Positions 17,461 through 26,705 of a DNA stretch of 64,000 nucleotides are shown piece by piece (position 1 is the stretch's first letter; every line of letters starts with the position of its first letter). The notes under the pieces were generated by a model. It saw nothing but the letters and a program-made list of their open reading frames with translations, had not been told where the DNA came from and ran no database searches. Origin of the DNA: Brevibacterium gallinarum (GTDB taxonomy: Bacteria > Actinomycetota > Actinomycetes > Actinomycetales > Brevibacteriaceae); NCBI RefSeq assembly GCF_014836885.1, contig NZ_JACSPY010000002.1, positions 186,001 to 250,000 of the forward strand, written 5' to 3'. A program made the position numbers and the translations under genes.

Positions 17461-19185
17461 TCAGCGGCGGCTTTCGAGGGTCTCTTTGACCTTCGCGATC
17501 GCGAAGCCCCAGCCCTGTTCGACCGTCGGCTTCGGCGGCACGGAGATCTCCTCGGGGTTCGTCAGCACATCGATGAGCACCGGGGTCCTCTGCGCAAACG
17601 CCCAGCGCAGCGACTCCTCCAGATCTTCCGGCTCCTCCACCCGGCGGGCGGTCCAACCCATGGCCGTGGCGACGGCGGCGAAGTCCGGGTTGTCGAGCTC
17701 AGTGCCGAACTCCGGCAGCCCGCCCTGCTCCTGTTCGAGCTTGACCATGCCGAGGCGGGAGTTGTTGAAGACGACCGCAACGACCGGCAGATCGTAGGTG
17801 ACCGCGGTGCGCATATCGCCGAGCAGCATCATGAGCCCGCCGTCTCCGCACATCGCCACCACCGGCCGCGACCGGTCGAGCGCCTGCGCACCGAGGGCCT
17901 GAGGGAGCGCATTGGCCATCGACCCGAGATTGAACGAGCCGAGCAGCCGGCGCTCATCGCGCATGCTGATGAACCGCGACATCCACACCGTCGACATGCC
18001 CGTATCCGTGGTGAAGACTGCGTCGGCCGGGGCGAGCTCATCGAGCAGCGCGCCGACCATCTCCGGGCGGATCCGGTCATCAGGGTTGTCGAACAGCCCG
18101 CGGATCCGCTCGAGCATCGAGGCGGTGCCGCCCTCGGGGTCGGACAGGATGCCCTGGTGCTTGCGCCAGTCGGCGTAGCGCTTCTGCACCTTGGTCAGCA
18201 GCTTGTCGTCCTTCTTCGGCTGCAGCCGGGGCTGCAGGGCCCGCAGGGTCTCACCGACATCGCCGACCAGCGGCAGGTTCACCTGCGTGCGCCGGCCGAT
18301 GTGGGCCGGGCGCACGTCGACCTGGATGACGGTCTTGCCTTCGGGGAACCACTCCCGGTACGGGAAGTCGGTGCCGAGCATGAGCAGCACATCGCAGCCG
18401 TCGAAGGCCTCGGCTGCGGCCGGATTGCCGATGAGCCCGGACTGCCCGACGTTGAAGGGATTGTCGTCGTCGAACGCGTCCTTGCCCTTGATGGTCACGA
18501 CCATCGGCGCATTGAGCGTCTCGCACAGCGCGAGCACCTCAGCCCGGGACTCCCGCGCCCCGATGCCGGCGAGCACCGTGACAGCCGTGGCATCGTTGAG
18601 CGCGGCAGCCGCGGCATCGAGCTGGGCTGCCGCCGGCGCCCCGGCCGGCAGCGGACCGGCGAGGGCCGGCTCGACCGGATCGTCGAGTTCGAGGGTGCCG
18701 AGGTCGCCGGGGAGCGTGAGCACCGCGACCCCGGATTCGGCGTAGGCGGTGTTGATCGCCTGCTCGAGCATGTGCGGCACCTGCTCAGCTGAGGTGATCG
18801 TCTGGTTGTACACCGCGACATCGGCGAACAGCAGGTCGTTGTCGACCTCCTGGAAGTAGTCGCTGCCGGCCTCGGCGCTCGGCACCTGCCCGCAGATCGC
18901 CAGCACCGGGGCGTGGGACTTCTTCGCGTCGTACAGGCCGTTGAGCAGGTGGACCGAACCCGGCCCGACGGTGCCCATGCACAGCCCGATGCGGTTGCTC
19001 AGCTGCGCTTGCGCGCCAGCGGCGAACGCGGCCACCTCCTCGTGCCGCACCCCGATCCACTGGATCCGCCCGTCGCGGCGGATCGCATCGGTCAGCGGAT
19101 TGAGCGCATCGCCTACGACACCCCAGGACTGCTCGACCCCGTGGTCGGCGAGGGTGCGGATGATGTGCTCGGCGATCGTCGTCAT
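17461..19185 (-). CDS. poxB: Pyruvate oxidase/dehydrogenase (quinone), ThDP-dependent
   Basis: A 574-residue three-domain ThDP enzyme of the PoxB type, which decarboxylates pyruvate to acetate with FAD and passes electrons to quinones. The ThDP glutamate is in WIGVRHEEVAAFAAGAQA (~residue 50), followed by LCMGTVGPGSVHLLNGLYDA and the DYFQEVDNDLLF segment shared by pyruvate oxidases. The ThDP/Mg motif starts at AMCGDGGLMMLLGDMRTA (~430) and ends in FNNSRLGMVKLEQEQGG. The C-terminus (PPKPTVEQGWGFAIAKVKET) has the length of corynebacterial pyruvate:quinone oxidoreductases, where it contacts the membrane. ATG 19185 lies behind AAGGAG. It stands alone, flanked by a terminator and a 700-bp spacer. 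Confidence 0.92.
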   Translation of the reverse strand: MTTIAEHIIRTLADHGVEQSWGVVGDALNPLTDAIRRDGRIQWIGVRHEEVAAFAAGAQAQLSNRIGLCMGTVGPGSVHLLNGLYDAKKSHAPVLAICGQVPSAEAGSDYFQEVDNDLLFADVAVYNQTITSAEQVPHMLEQAINTAYAESGVAVLTLPGDLGTLELDDPVEPALAGPLPAGAPAAAQLDAAAAALNDATAVTVLAGIGARESRAEVLALCETLNAPMVVTIKGKDAFDDDNPFNVGQSGLIGNPAAAEAFDGCDVLLMLGTDFPYREWFPEGKTVIQVDVRPAHIGRRTQVNLPLVGDVGETLRALQPRLQPKKDDKLLTKVQKRYADWRKHQGILSDPEGGTASMLERIRGLFDNPDDRIRPEMVGALLDELAPADAVFTTDTGMSTVWMSRFISMRDERRLLGSFNLGSMANALPQALGAQALDRSRPVVAMCGDGGLMMLLGDMRTAVTYDLPVVAVVFNNSRLGMVKLEQEQGGLPEFGTELDNPDFAAVATAMGWTARRVEEPEDLEESLRWAFAQRTPVLIDVLTNPEEISVPPKPTVEQGWGFAIAKVKETLESRR

Positions 19186-19218
19186 GACATGGACTCCTTC
19201 TCGTGTGCGTCTGTGCGG

Positions 19219-19449
19219 TCAGGTGCGGGTGGCTGTGGGGCCCGGGCGCGTCCCGTCGCCGAGGCGGGGGCTGCGTGATGCGGGTGGCGGGCTGGTCAGC
19301 GGGAGGGCCGGAATCTCGCGGCTGAGCAGATGGAGTTCGTGGGGATAGCGCAGTGCGCAGAACTCGTCGTCGGCGGCGGGGACGGCGTTCAGCCAGACTG
19401 TTGCTTCCACGCGCTGCCGCCCAGCGCTGAGACCGACTAGCCTGCACAT
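19219..19449 (-). CDS. Hypothetical small protein upstream of poxB
   Basis: A 76-codon frame starting at ATG 19449 with GGAAAGG six bases upstream. The middle (ATVWLNAVPAADDEFCALRY, then PHELHLLSREIPALPL) looks protein-like. The last ~25 residues are Pro/Thr/Arg-rich and cross a copy of the dispersed motif. I recognise no family. It ends 33 bp before poxB on the same strand, so it could be a short leader gene of that transcript or a chance frame. Confidence 0.35.
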   Translation of the reverse strand: MCRLVGLSAGRQRVEATVWLNAVPAADDEFCALRYPHELHLLSREIPALPLTSPPPASRSPRLGDGTRPGPTATRT

Positions 19450-19908
19450 CGCTGACCTTTCCGGCGGGCATGGCGTCCACTCCGGTTTCCACTGTCCTCC
19501 TCCCTGTGCATGAATGCAAGTGCCCTTGACTGACTCGTGCCCTCTGACCTGCGTCGTCATCGATACGAACGAAAGTGGGACCGCTCACATGCCGGGCGTG
19601 TTCTGACTTGCACCGGCCCGTCCGATTGCCTGAAAGCGTCTGCGAGAAGAATGATTGCGAACTGAAATGGGACCTGGCTGACACTGCACCGCCTCGAGAC
19701 GACGCAGCTGCTGGCCAGAACCATCGACGAGACGATCAGCGAAAGGGTGGCGCCGCGCCCAGCACCGGCGCCGTCCCTGAATCCGTGCCCGCGCCCGAGG
19801 CGGTGCTCACCACCGTTCCCGCGGCGGAGTCCGCGACCATTCCCGAGGCGGTTCTCGCGATAGGCTGACGGCACCGTCCCGCCTGCCCCTGGCCTGCAAA
19901 GGAGCACC
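19450..19908. other. Gene-poor spacer between poxB region and the crotonase gene
   Basis: I see no convincing gene here. From about 19780 to 19860 the sequence is a degenerate tandem array of a ~45-bp unit carrying CCCGAGGCGGTGCTC (19796 on) and CCCGAGGCGGTTCTC (about 19843 on), i.e. two copies of the dispersed motif 48 bp apart. The crotonase ribosome site (AAAGGAG) is at the right end. Confidence 0.5.
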
Positions 19909-20718
19909 ATGACCGAGACCCGCGCCTCCCACGGCGCCGTCGTCCTCACCGTCACCGATGGCCTCGCCCACGTCGAAATCGACCGGGCTGAGACCCTCAA
20001 CTCGCTCACCGGCGAGGTGATGGCCGACCTCGTCGAGATCGGCACAGGCCTCATCGACCGCGACGATGTCAGCGCCGTCGTGCTTTCCGGGCGCGGCCGG
20101 GCGTTCTGCGCCGGCCTCGATGTCAGCGAATTCGGCCGGATGGTCTCCGGTGGTGGGGGATCACCGGAGTCCGAGGAGCCCCTCGGTGCCGCCCGCGCCC
20201 TGGCCCAGCAGTGCGTGCACGTATGGTCGCTGGTGCCCGCCCCGGTCATCGCCGCTGTGCAGTCGGTCGCCTACGGCGGCGGGCTGCAGATCGCCCTCGG
20301 CGCGGACGTGCGCATCGCCAGCCGCGAGCTCAGAGCCTCGATGATGGAAGTCAACTGGGGGATCATCCCGGACATGTGCGGCACCCAGCTGCTCACCCGG
20401 CTCACCGGGCCCGGCCGGGCCAAGCTGGCGATCCTCACCGGCCGCGTCATCGACGCCGACACCGCACTCGCCTGGGGCATGGTCGACGAACTCGCCGATG
20501 ACGCCAACGCCGCAGCGCTCGCCCTCGGTCGCGAACTGGCCCAGAAATCCCGCCCTGCCCTGCAGGCAGCCAAGCAGCTCGTCGACCTCGCCGCCACTGC
20601 CACCCTCGCCGAGGGCTTCGCCGCTGAGCAGGAGGCGATCCGCTCACTCATCGGCGGACCCGAACAACAGCAGGCGGTCCAAAGGCGGATGGCCGAACTC
20701 ACAGCACGCAAACGCTGA
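19909..20718 (+). CDS. Enoyl-CoA hydratase/isomerase (crotonase) family protein
   Basis: A 269-residue crotonase. The first oxyanion-hole segment is SGRGRAFCAGLDVSEFG (~residues 60-76) and the second is VQSVAYGGGLQIALGADVRIA (split across residues ~121-141). The EVNWGIIPDMCGTQLL stretch has Asp where hydratases carry catalytic Glu144/164-type residues, so the exact reaction (hydration, isomerisation or hydrolysis) cannot be given. AAAGGAG precedes ATG 19909. No other beta-oxidation gene is adjacent, so the CoA substrate is unknown. Confidence 0.85.
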   Translation: MTETRASHGAVVLTVTDGLAHVEIDRAETLNSLTGEVMADLVEIGTGLIDRDDVSAVVLSGRGRAFCAGLDVSEFGRMVSGGGGSPESEEPLGAARALAQQCVHVWSLVPAPVIAAVQSVAYGGGLQIALGADVRIASRELRASMMEVNWGIIPDMCGTQLLTRLTGPGRAKLAILTGRVIDADTALAWGMVDELADDANAAALALGRELAQKSRPALQAAKQLVDLAATATLAEGFAAEQEAIRSLIGGPEQQQAVQRRMAELTARKR

Positions 20719-20749
20719 GAGCCGCCCACCTCCGTCGCGGCACTGCGAG

Positions 20750-20789
20750 CACCGCTCGCCTCTCACGCTCACCGCTCACCTCTGCCGCT
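20750..20789. repeat. 20-bp tandem repeat at the end of the ABC exporter operon
   Basis: CACCGCTCGCCTCTCACGCT (20750-20769) and CACCGCTCACCTCTGCCGCT (20770-20789) are adjacent, with 17 of 20 bases identical, ending 2 bp before the stop codon of the ABC gene on the minus strand. Confidence 0.7.
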
Positions 20790-20791
20790 GC

Positions 20792-22819
20792 CTACTCCTC
20801 TTCGCCGCTGGCCACCGCCTGCGCGAACTGCGCACGGTACAGCCCGGCATAAGCGCCGTCAGCGGCGATGAGCTCCTCATGCGAACCCTGCTCGACGATG
20901 TCGCCGTGCTCCATGACGACGATGACGTCAGCATCGCGGATCGTCGAGAGCCGGTGGGCGATGACGAAACTCGTCCGCCCGGCCCGCAGCGCATGCATCG
21001 CCTCCTGGACGAGCACCTCGGTGCGGGTGTCGACCGAGGAGGTCGCCTCATCGAGGATGAGCACCGGGGGATCGGCGACGAAGGCGCGCGCGATCGTGAT
21101 GAGCTGCTTCTCACCGGCCGACAGGCTCGTGCCGTCCTCATCGAGCACCGTGTCATAGCCGGCGGGCAGGCTGCGGACGAACCGGTCGACATAGGTCGCC
21201 TCGGCGGCACGCTGCACCTCATCGGGCCCGGCATCCGGGTTGCCGTAGGCGATGTTCTCCTCGATGGTCCCGCCGAACAGCCACGTATCCTGCAGCACCA
21301 TGCCCATCCTGCGGCGCACTGCGGCCCGTGACATCTGGGCGGTGTCGACACCGTCAAAGAGGATCCGCCCGCCGTCGAGCTCGTAGAAGCGCATGAGCAG
21401 GTTCACCAGCGTCGTCTTCCCCGCCCCGGTCGGCCCGACGATCGCCACCGTCTGGCCCGGTTCGACATGCAGGTTCATGTTGCGGATGAGCTCGCTGTCG
21501 GGGGAGTAGGAGAAGCGCACGTGCTCGAAGTCGATCGCCCCGCGCACCGGGTGCGCACCCTCAACCGGATCCGGGTTGAGCCCCTCCTCCTCGACGTCGA
21601 GGAACTCGAAGACCCGCTCGGCGCTCGCCACGGCCGACTGCAGCTGCGCGGCCATCCCGCCGAGCTGCCCGAGGGGCTGCATGAACTGGCGTGAGTACTG
21701 GATGAATGCCTGCACATCACCCAGCCGCAGCGACCCGGTCGCCACCATGACCCCGCCGACGACGGCGATGGCGACGTAGACGAGGTTGCCGAGGAACATC
21801 ATCATCGGCATGAGCACACCGGAGAGGAACTGCGCCTTGAAGCTGGCCTGGTAGACCTGCTCGTTCTCGGCATCGAAGGCCCGCTGGACGTCGCCGCTGC
21901 GGCCGAACACGCGCACGAGCGCATGGCCGGTGAAGGACTCCTCGACCCGGGCATTGAGTGTGCCTGTCTCGGCCCACTGGGCGACGAACTGCTTCTGCGA
22001 GCGCGTCGCGATGATCCCGACGACTACCGCGATGAGCGGGATCGCGACGAGAGCGACGAGCGTGAGCTTGAGCGAGATCGTCAGCATCATGACAAGCACC
22101 GCGATGATCGTCAGCACGCTGTTGACGATCTGCCCGACCGACTGGTTGAGCACCTGGCTGAGGTTGTCGAGGTCGTTCGTCAGGCGTGAGAGCAGATCTC
22201 CGCGCTGCATCCGGTCGTAGTACGACAGCGGCACCTGGTGGATCTTGTCCTCGATCCGGGTGCGCATGAGCCGCATCACCCGCTGGATGACGACGTTGAC
22301 GAGCGCCGACATCGCCCACAGCATCACCGATCCGGCGAGGAACACCCCGAGCGCCAGCAGCAGCGTCTGCCCCAGCGCGCGGACATCCATGCTCTGACCT
22401 GGGGTGATGTGCATGGCGGCGAGCATGTCGGCCTCAGTGGTGCGGCCTTCGGCGCGCAGCTGGCCGACGAGCTGGTCCTGCGTCATATCGGCCGGCAGGC
22501 GCGAGGCGATCGCGCCTTCGAAGACGATGTTCGTCGCCTCGCCGAGGATCTTCGGCCCCAGCGTCGTGAGCACCACCGCAGCCACGCCGGAGAGCAGCGC
22601 GAGCATGAGCAGCAGTGTGTGCGGCCGGAACCAGCCGGCCAGCCGGTTGAAGTTCGGCCAGAACGCCTTCGCCTTGCCCATCGGCGCGGTCCCCCAGTCG
22701 CCGGCTGAGGGCGGGGGCTGGTTGTCGTCTGCCTCGTCGACCGCGCCCGAGGCGGTGGCCGGGCTGGTCTGATCGGTCGGCTCCGCCGCCGTGGGCTTCT
22801 CTGGATTCACGGGGTTCAC
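20792..22819 (-). CDS. Heterodimeric ABC exporter subunit with the canonical ATP site residues
   Basis: A 675-residue half-transporter: six-helix membrane domain (~residues 65-390), then a nucleotide-binding domain with Walker A GPTGAGKTT (~465), signature LSAGEKQL, Walker B VLILDEATSS (catalytic Glu present) and switch His in VIAHRLSTI. An ~70-residue insertion between TM1 and TM2 (GAIASRLPADMTQ...) is typical of the YheH/BmrD/TM288-like partner. The GTG start at 22819 overlaps the upstream partner's stop by 4 bp. The N-terminal ~45 residues are disordered and contain ATASG from the dispersed motif (22746-22758). Likely a multidrug or lipid exporter; substrate unknown. Confidence 0.9.
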   Translation of the reverse strand: MNPVNPEKPTAAEPTDQTSPATASGAVDEADDNQPPPSAGDWGTAPMGKAKAFWPNFNRLAGWFRPHTLLLMLALLSGVAAVVLTTLGPKILGEATNIVFEGAIASRLPADMTQDQLVGQLRAEGRTTEADMLAAMHITPGQSMDVRALGQTLLLALGVFLAGSVMLWAMSALVNVVIQRVMRLMRTRIEDKIHQVPLSYYDRMQRGDLLSRLTNDLDNLSQVLNQSVGQIVNSVLTIIAVLVMMLTISLKLTLVALVAIPLIAVVVGIIATRSQKQFVAQWAETGTLNARVEESFTGHALVRVFGRSGDVQRAFDAENEQVYQASFKAQFLSGVLMPMMMFLGNLVYVAIAVVGGVMVATGSLRLGDVQAFIQYSRQFMQPLGQLGGMAAQLQSAVASAERVFEFLDVEEEGLNPDPVEGAHPVRGAIDFEHVRFSYSPDSELIRNMNLHVEPGQTVAIVGPTGAGKTTLVNLLMRFYELDGGRILFDGVDTAQMSRAAVRRRMGMVLQDTWLFGGTIEENIAYGNPDAGPDEVQRAAEATYVDRFVRSLPAGYDTVLDEDGTSLSAGEKQLITIARAFVADPPVLILDEATSSVDTRTEVLVQEAMHALRAGRTSFVIAHRLSTIRDADVIVVMEHGDIVEQGSHEELIAADGAYAGLYRAQFAQAVASGEEE

Positions 22820-24549
22820 AGTGCACTCCCGACGCTGCGCTGGGATTCGACGATCTCGCGGTAGACCTCATTGCCGGCCGCAAGCTCGTCATGGGTGCCG
22901 GCGCCCACGACCGCACCGTCATCGAGGACGATGATCTGGTCGGCGTCGGTGATCGAGGCGATGCGCTGGGCGACGATGATCCGGGTGGCATGCCCGTAGT
23001 GCTCGTCGAGCGCGGCACGAAGCCGGGCATCGGTCTCGGTGTCGAGGGCGGAGAACGAGTCGTCGAACAGCAGCACCGGCGGGTTCGCCACGAGCGCGCG
23101 GGCGATCGCCAGCCGCTGGCGCTGCCCGCCGGAGACGTTCTGCCCGCCCTGGGCGATGCGCGCCTCCAGCCCGCCGGGCATCTCGGCGACGAACCCGGCC
23201 GCCTGCGCGACCTCGAGGGCCTGCCACAGCTCATCATCGGTGGCCTCGGGGTTGCCGTAGCGCAGATTGCTCGCCACCGTCCCGGAGAACAGGAAGGCCT
23301 TCTGCGGCACGAGCCCGATCTGGGCATGCAGCACCGCAGGGTCGAGCCGGCGGACGTCGACGCCGCCGACTTCGACGGTTCCGGACTGCACGTCGAACAG
23401 CCGGGGGATGAGCCCGAGCAGGGTCGACTTCCCGGCCCCGGTCGAGCCGATGATCGCCGTCGTCGTCCCCGGTTGGAAGGCGGCGGTGACATCGCGCAGC
23501 ACCGGCGCCTCGGCCCCGGGGAATCCGAACGTCGCCGAGGTGAGCCGGACGGCACCCGGGATCTCCACCTCGGGCACGGGGTCAGCAGGCGGGTTGACCG
23601 TCGGGGCGGTGGCCAGCACCTCGCCGATCCGCTTGGCCGAGACGGCCGCGCGCGGGATCATCATTGTCATGAACGTCGCCATCATCACGCCCATGAGGAT
23701 CTGCATGAGGTACTGCATGAACGCCATCATCGTGCCGACCTCGGTGATGCCGGCCTCGACCTGCAGGCCGCCGAACCAGATGACGGCGACGGAGGAGACG
23801 TTGAGGATGCCCATGACGAGCGGGAACATGAGCGCGAACAGCATGCCGACTCGGAAGTTCGTCTCCGTCAGCTCCCGGTTGGCGATGTCGAAGCGGCCGC
23901 GTTCGGTGGCCTCGCGGGCGAAGGCGCGGATGACGCGGATGCCGGTGAGCTGTTCGCGGGCGACGGCGTTGATCTTGTCGATGCGGGTCTGCATGACCTT
24001 GAACTGCGGGATCATCCGGGCGATGAGGATGCCGAGCGCCACGAGCAGCAGCGGCACGGCCACCAGGATGAGCCAGGACAGCCCCAGGTCCTGACTCAGC
24101 GCCATGATGATCCCGCCCAGGGCCATCATCGGGGCCATGACGAGCATCGTGCAGCTCATGAGGATGAGCATCTGCACCTGCTTGACGTCGTTGGTGTTGC
24201 GGGTGATGAGGGTGGCCGCACCGAAGCGGGCGACCTCGTGCTGGGAGAAGGACTGGCCGGTGTGGAAGACGTCGCGGCGCAGGTCGCGGCCGGCGCGCAT
24301 CGCGGTGCGCGCCCCGAAGTACACCGCGATGATCATCGTGACCAGCTGCACGAAGCTCACCAGCAGCATGAGGCCGCCAAGGCGCCAGATGAGCGGCACA
24401 TCGGCCTGGGCGACACCACGGTCGACGATGTGGGCGTTGAGGGTCGGCAGGTAGAGCGCGGCCAGGGACTGGACGAATTCGAAGATGAGCACGATGACGA
24501 GCGCCCCGGTGTAGGGGCGCAGGTACCGTTTGAGCAGCGTGAGCAGCAT
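22816..24549 (-). CDS. Heterodimeric ABC exporter subunit with degenerate ATP site residues
   Basis: A 577-residue half-transporter, start ATG 24549 (MLLTLLKRYLRPYTG) behind AGGGGAG; the longer frame to 24744 is not supported. Six membrane helices are followed by Walker A STGAGKST, signature NVSGGQRQRL, Walker B LLFDDSFSALD and IIVAQRIAS. Asp replaces the catalytic Glu after Walker B, and Gln replaces the switch His. These are the known changes in the degenerate-site member of BmrC/TM287-type heterodimers. Its signature motif is intact and would serve the partner's Walker site. Translation is coupled to the second subunit by the 4-bp overlap. Confidence 0.9.
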   Translation of the reverse strand: MLLTLLKRYLRPYTGALVIVLIFEFVQSLAALYLPTLNAHIVDRGVAQADVPLIWRLGGLMLLVSFVQLVTMIIAVYFGARTAMRAGRDLRRDVFHTGQSFSQHEVARFGAATLITRNTNDVKQVQMLILMSCTMLVMAPMMALGGIIMALSQDLGLSWLILVAVPLLLVALGILIARMIPQFKVMQTRIDKINAVAREQLTGIRVIRAFAREATERGRFDIANRELTETNFRVGMLFALMFPLVMGILNVSSVAVIWFGGLQVEAGITEVGTMMAFMQYLMQILMGVMMATFMTMMIPRAAVSAKRIGEVLATAPTVNPPADPVPEVEIPGAVRLTSATFGFPGAEAPVLRDVTAAFQPGTTTAIIGSTGAGKSTLLGLIPRLFDVQSGTVEVGGVDVRRLDPAVLHAQIGLVPQKAFLFSGTVASNLRYGNPEATDDELWQALEVAQAAGFVAEMPGGLEARIAQGGQNVSGGQRQRLAIARALVANPPVLLFDDSFSALDTETDARLRAALDEHYGHATRIIVAQRIASITDADQIIVLDDGAVVGAGTHDELAAGNEVYREIVESQRSVGSAL

Positions 24550-24825
24550 GTCTCCCCTGATGCGGGTGGTTGACGCCGCCGAGGCGGTGGCCGTCGGCGG
24601 CGAGCGGACCTCCCGTCGGCAGTGGTGGGAGGCAGATCGTGGCACGCCTGCGGCGTGGGTGCTGGCAGGTGGACGCAGCGGCGGGCAGTCGTGAGTCTGC
24701 GGGCTGATGCTGGGTGCCGGCGGGCCGACCGGCGAAAGCACCATCCTACTCCGCTGGCCGGCGCATGCCTATAGCCGCATGGGTGTTCTCGCTCACAGCG
24801 AACCGGGGTGCCGTAATCTGGCATC
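24550..24825. other. Divergent spacer between ABC exporter and NUDIX gene
   Basis: 276 bp without a convincing gene. It carries a copy of the dispersed motif (GCCGAGGCGGTGG, 24578-24590) 30 bp upstream of the ABC start, then GC-rich sequence. The promoter for the NUDIX gene must lie near 24770-24815. Confidence 0.5.
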
Positions 24826-25245
24826 ATGCGTCTGCGTGTGGGAGCCTACTGCGTCATCGTCGATGACGAGCGTCGCCTGCTCATGTCCCGCTGGATCGAA
24901 GGACCCGCGCCGCTGTGGTCGATGCCCGGCGGCGGACTCGAGGAGGGTGAGGATCCGGCCGATGCCGCCGTGCGCGAGGTGTATGAGGAGACCGGCTATG
25001 AGGTCGCCTTGGGCGAGCTGCTCGGCATCGATTCGCTCGTGGTGCCCGGTGAGCGCCGGCTCAAACCCGGGAAGACCCTGCATGCGCTGCGCATCATCTA
25101 CACCGCCAGCGTCACCGGCGGGCAGCTGCGCCACGAGGTCGGCGGGTCGAGCGACCGGGCCGCCTGGATCCCACTCGATGAGCTGGCTGACCTGCCGCAG
25201 GTGGGGCTTGTGAAGATCGCGGTGGAGATGGCGGGGTTGGACTGA
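24826..25245 (+). CDS. NUDIX hydrolase
   Basis: A 139-residue NUDIX protein. The full Nudix box GX5EX7REUXEEXGU is seen as GGLEEGEDPADAAVREVYEE followed by TGYEV (~residues 37-61). It hydrolyses a nucleoside diphosphate linked to another group; the substrate is not predictable. The start ATG 24826 is at MRLRVGAYCVIVDDE, which begins the first beta strand directly. Stands alone. Confidence 0.88.
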   Translation: MRLRVGAYCVIVDDERRLLMSRWIEGPAPLWSMPGGGLEEGEDPADAAVREVYEETGYEVALGELLGIDSLVVPGERRLKPGKTLHALRIIYTASVTGGQLRHEVGGSSDRAAWIPLDELADLPQVGLVKIAVEMAGLD

Positions 25246-25364
25246 CAGGATGGACAGCTCCACCATATCCCCCGACATCGCGCCAGGTCACCGCGCTCAG
25301 GGCGGTCCCGCTCCCAGCGGCCGGCCGAGGGCAGGCGGTCAGACTGCTGTCGACGAGCAGATCC

Positions 25365-26069
25365 TCAGCTGTGCTTGCCGGGTTCGCGCGGCTTGACCGG
25401 CACGATCTCGTGATCGCTGCCCATGACCGCCTCGACCGAGCCGAGCGCGTCGATCTCGCCGAGCAGCGCGAGCGTCGGGCGCATGAGCTTGAGCCGGTGC
25501 GCCTCCTCCTCGGCGATGATGTGCCGGACGTTCATCCACTCGGAGTTCTCGGCCTCGGTCGTCTGATGCACCGCGGCATCGGCATCTTCCGGGGCCGTTA
25601 CGAAGAAGTAGGTGTCGAAGCGGCGGGACCGCCCCGGCGGGGTCACCCAGTTCGCCCACGGTTTGAGGTCCTCAGCGGCCAGCACGACGCCGGCCTCCTC
25701 GGCGACCTCGCGAATCGCACACGCCATGAGCGTGCGGGCGCCTCCGGGCAGTTCGGCGCACGCACTCAAGTGCCACGCCTGCTCATGGGCGTCCACCACC
25801 TCGGGCGCGGTCGCCAGGCTCGCCCCGGTCGTCTCATCGACCGGATCGACCCGGCCGCCGGGGTAGACGACGACGCCTGCGGCGAAGTCCATTGTCGCCA
25901 CCCGGTGCTGGACGAAGACCTCCAGGCCATCATCGCCGTCGCGGATGAGCAGCACGCTGACGGCCGGGCGGACGGGCACGGCGTGCGGGTCGGCGGGCAT
26001 GACGGTCGCATCGGTGATGTCGACGACGTCGGAGCGGTCGGTTCCCTCCGGGCCGAGATTGCGGACCAT
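25365..26069 (-). CDS. NUDIX hydrolase, NUDT19/acyl-CoA-pyrophosphatase-like
   Basis: A ~234-residue NUDIX protein with the box split by a ~40-residue insertion: VVYPGGRVDPVDE, then later CAIREVAEEAGVVL. This arrangement and the following WANWVTPPGRSRRFDTYFFV are typical of NUDT19/COG0494 proteins active on CoA derivatives. Two adjacent ATG codons (26072 and 26069) compete. GGAGG lies only 1 bp before the first and 4 bp before the second, so 26069 is preferred. The substrate is inferred by family only. It is divergent from the MaoC/SDR pair. Confidence 0.82.
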   Translation of the reverse strand: MVRNLGPEGTDRSDVVDITDATVMPADPHAVPVRPAVSVLLIRDGDDGLEVFVQHRVATMDFAAGVVVYPGGRVDPVDETTGASLATAPEVVDAHEQAWHLSACAELPGGARTLMACAIREVAEEAGVVLAAEDLKPWANWVTPPGRSRRFDTYFFVTAPEDADAAVHQTTEAENSEWMNVRHIIAEEEAHRLKLMRPTLALLGEIDALGSVEAVMGSDHEIVPVKPREPGKHS

Positions 26070-26246
26070 CATGCCTCCAGTCAGCTGTCACCAGGTGTGT
26101 CGTCTGTCACCCTAACCCATTAGACTGACCTGGGACGCGGCGGGCCACAGGTGCCGGCCGCGGCCTGGTGCAAGACGACTGCGGCCTGCCACGGTGCGAA
26201 TCGGGCGGGCCGCGCAAGTGCCGCCTGCGGCGATGAAGGAGTAGCA

Positions 26247-26705
26247 ATGGTGCGTGAGATCAACGGGATCGCCGAGCTGGAGAAGCTCGTGGGACAGGAA
26301 GTCGGCTCAAGCGACTGGGTGACGATCGACCAGGATCGGATCCAGCTCTTCGCCGATGCGACCGACGACCACCAGTGGATCCACCTCGATGAGGAGAAGG
26401 CCAAGGCCGGCCCGTTCGGCGGCACCATCGCCCACGGCTTCCTCACCCTGTCGCTGCTGCCGATGCTCTCGCAGCGCACCATCGACGTCACCGGCATGAA
26501 GATGAAGATCAACTACGGGCTCAACAAGGTCCGCTTCCCGCAGCCGGTGCCCTCCGGCGCCCGCGTGCGCGACACCATCACCCTCGACAGCGTCGAGCGC
26601 AAGGACGCCGGCGTCATGGTCATCATGACCCACGTCATCGAGATCGATGGCGAGCAGCGCCCGGCCTGCATTGCCGAGAGCGTCTCGCTCATGGTCGAAC
26701 AGTGA
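26247..26705 (+). CDS. MaoC-family (R)-specific enoyl-CoA hydratase
   Basis: A 152-residue hot-dog-fold hydratase. The catalytic Asp/His pair is in [19 protein letters not shown] (Asp ~37 and His ~42), followed by [23 protein letters not shown] 26247 is chosen for AAGGAG upstream; the frame is open further to 26151 without a site. It hydrates enoyl-CoA to (R)-3-hydroxyacyl-CoA. The following SDR gene overlaps it by 4 bp, so together they probably act as hydratase and (R)-3-hydroxyacyl dehydrogenase on one acyl-CoA or acyl-ACP substrate. Confidence 0.88.
   Translation: MVREINGIAELEKLVGQEVGSSDWVTIDQDRIQLFADATDDHQWIHLDEEKAKAGPFGGTIAHGFLTLSLLPMLSQRTIDVTGMKMKINYGLNKVRFPQPVPSGARVRDTITLDSVERKDAGVMVIMTHVIEIDGEQRPACIAESVSLMVEQ

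Noticed and set aside
17461..19185. Acetolactate synthase or Xsc identity for the ThDP enzyme at this position
   Set aside because: The VRHEE/CMGTVGPGS/EVDND motifs and length match pyruvate oxidase, and no regulatory ilvH-like gene is adjacent.
19575..19868. Plus-strand 97-codon frame before the crotonase gene
   Set aside because: The second half is translated tandem repeat (PEAVL...), the start lacks a ribosome site, and no family is recognisable.
19557..20249. Minus-strand 230-codon frame covering the crotonase start
   Set aside because: Antisense to a clear crotonase gene; Arg/Ser/Pro-rich shadow.
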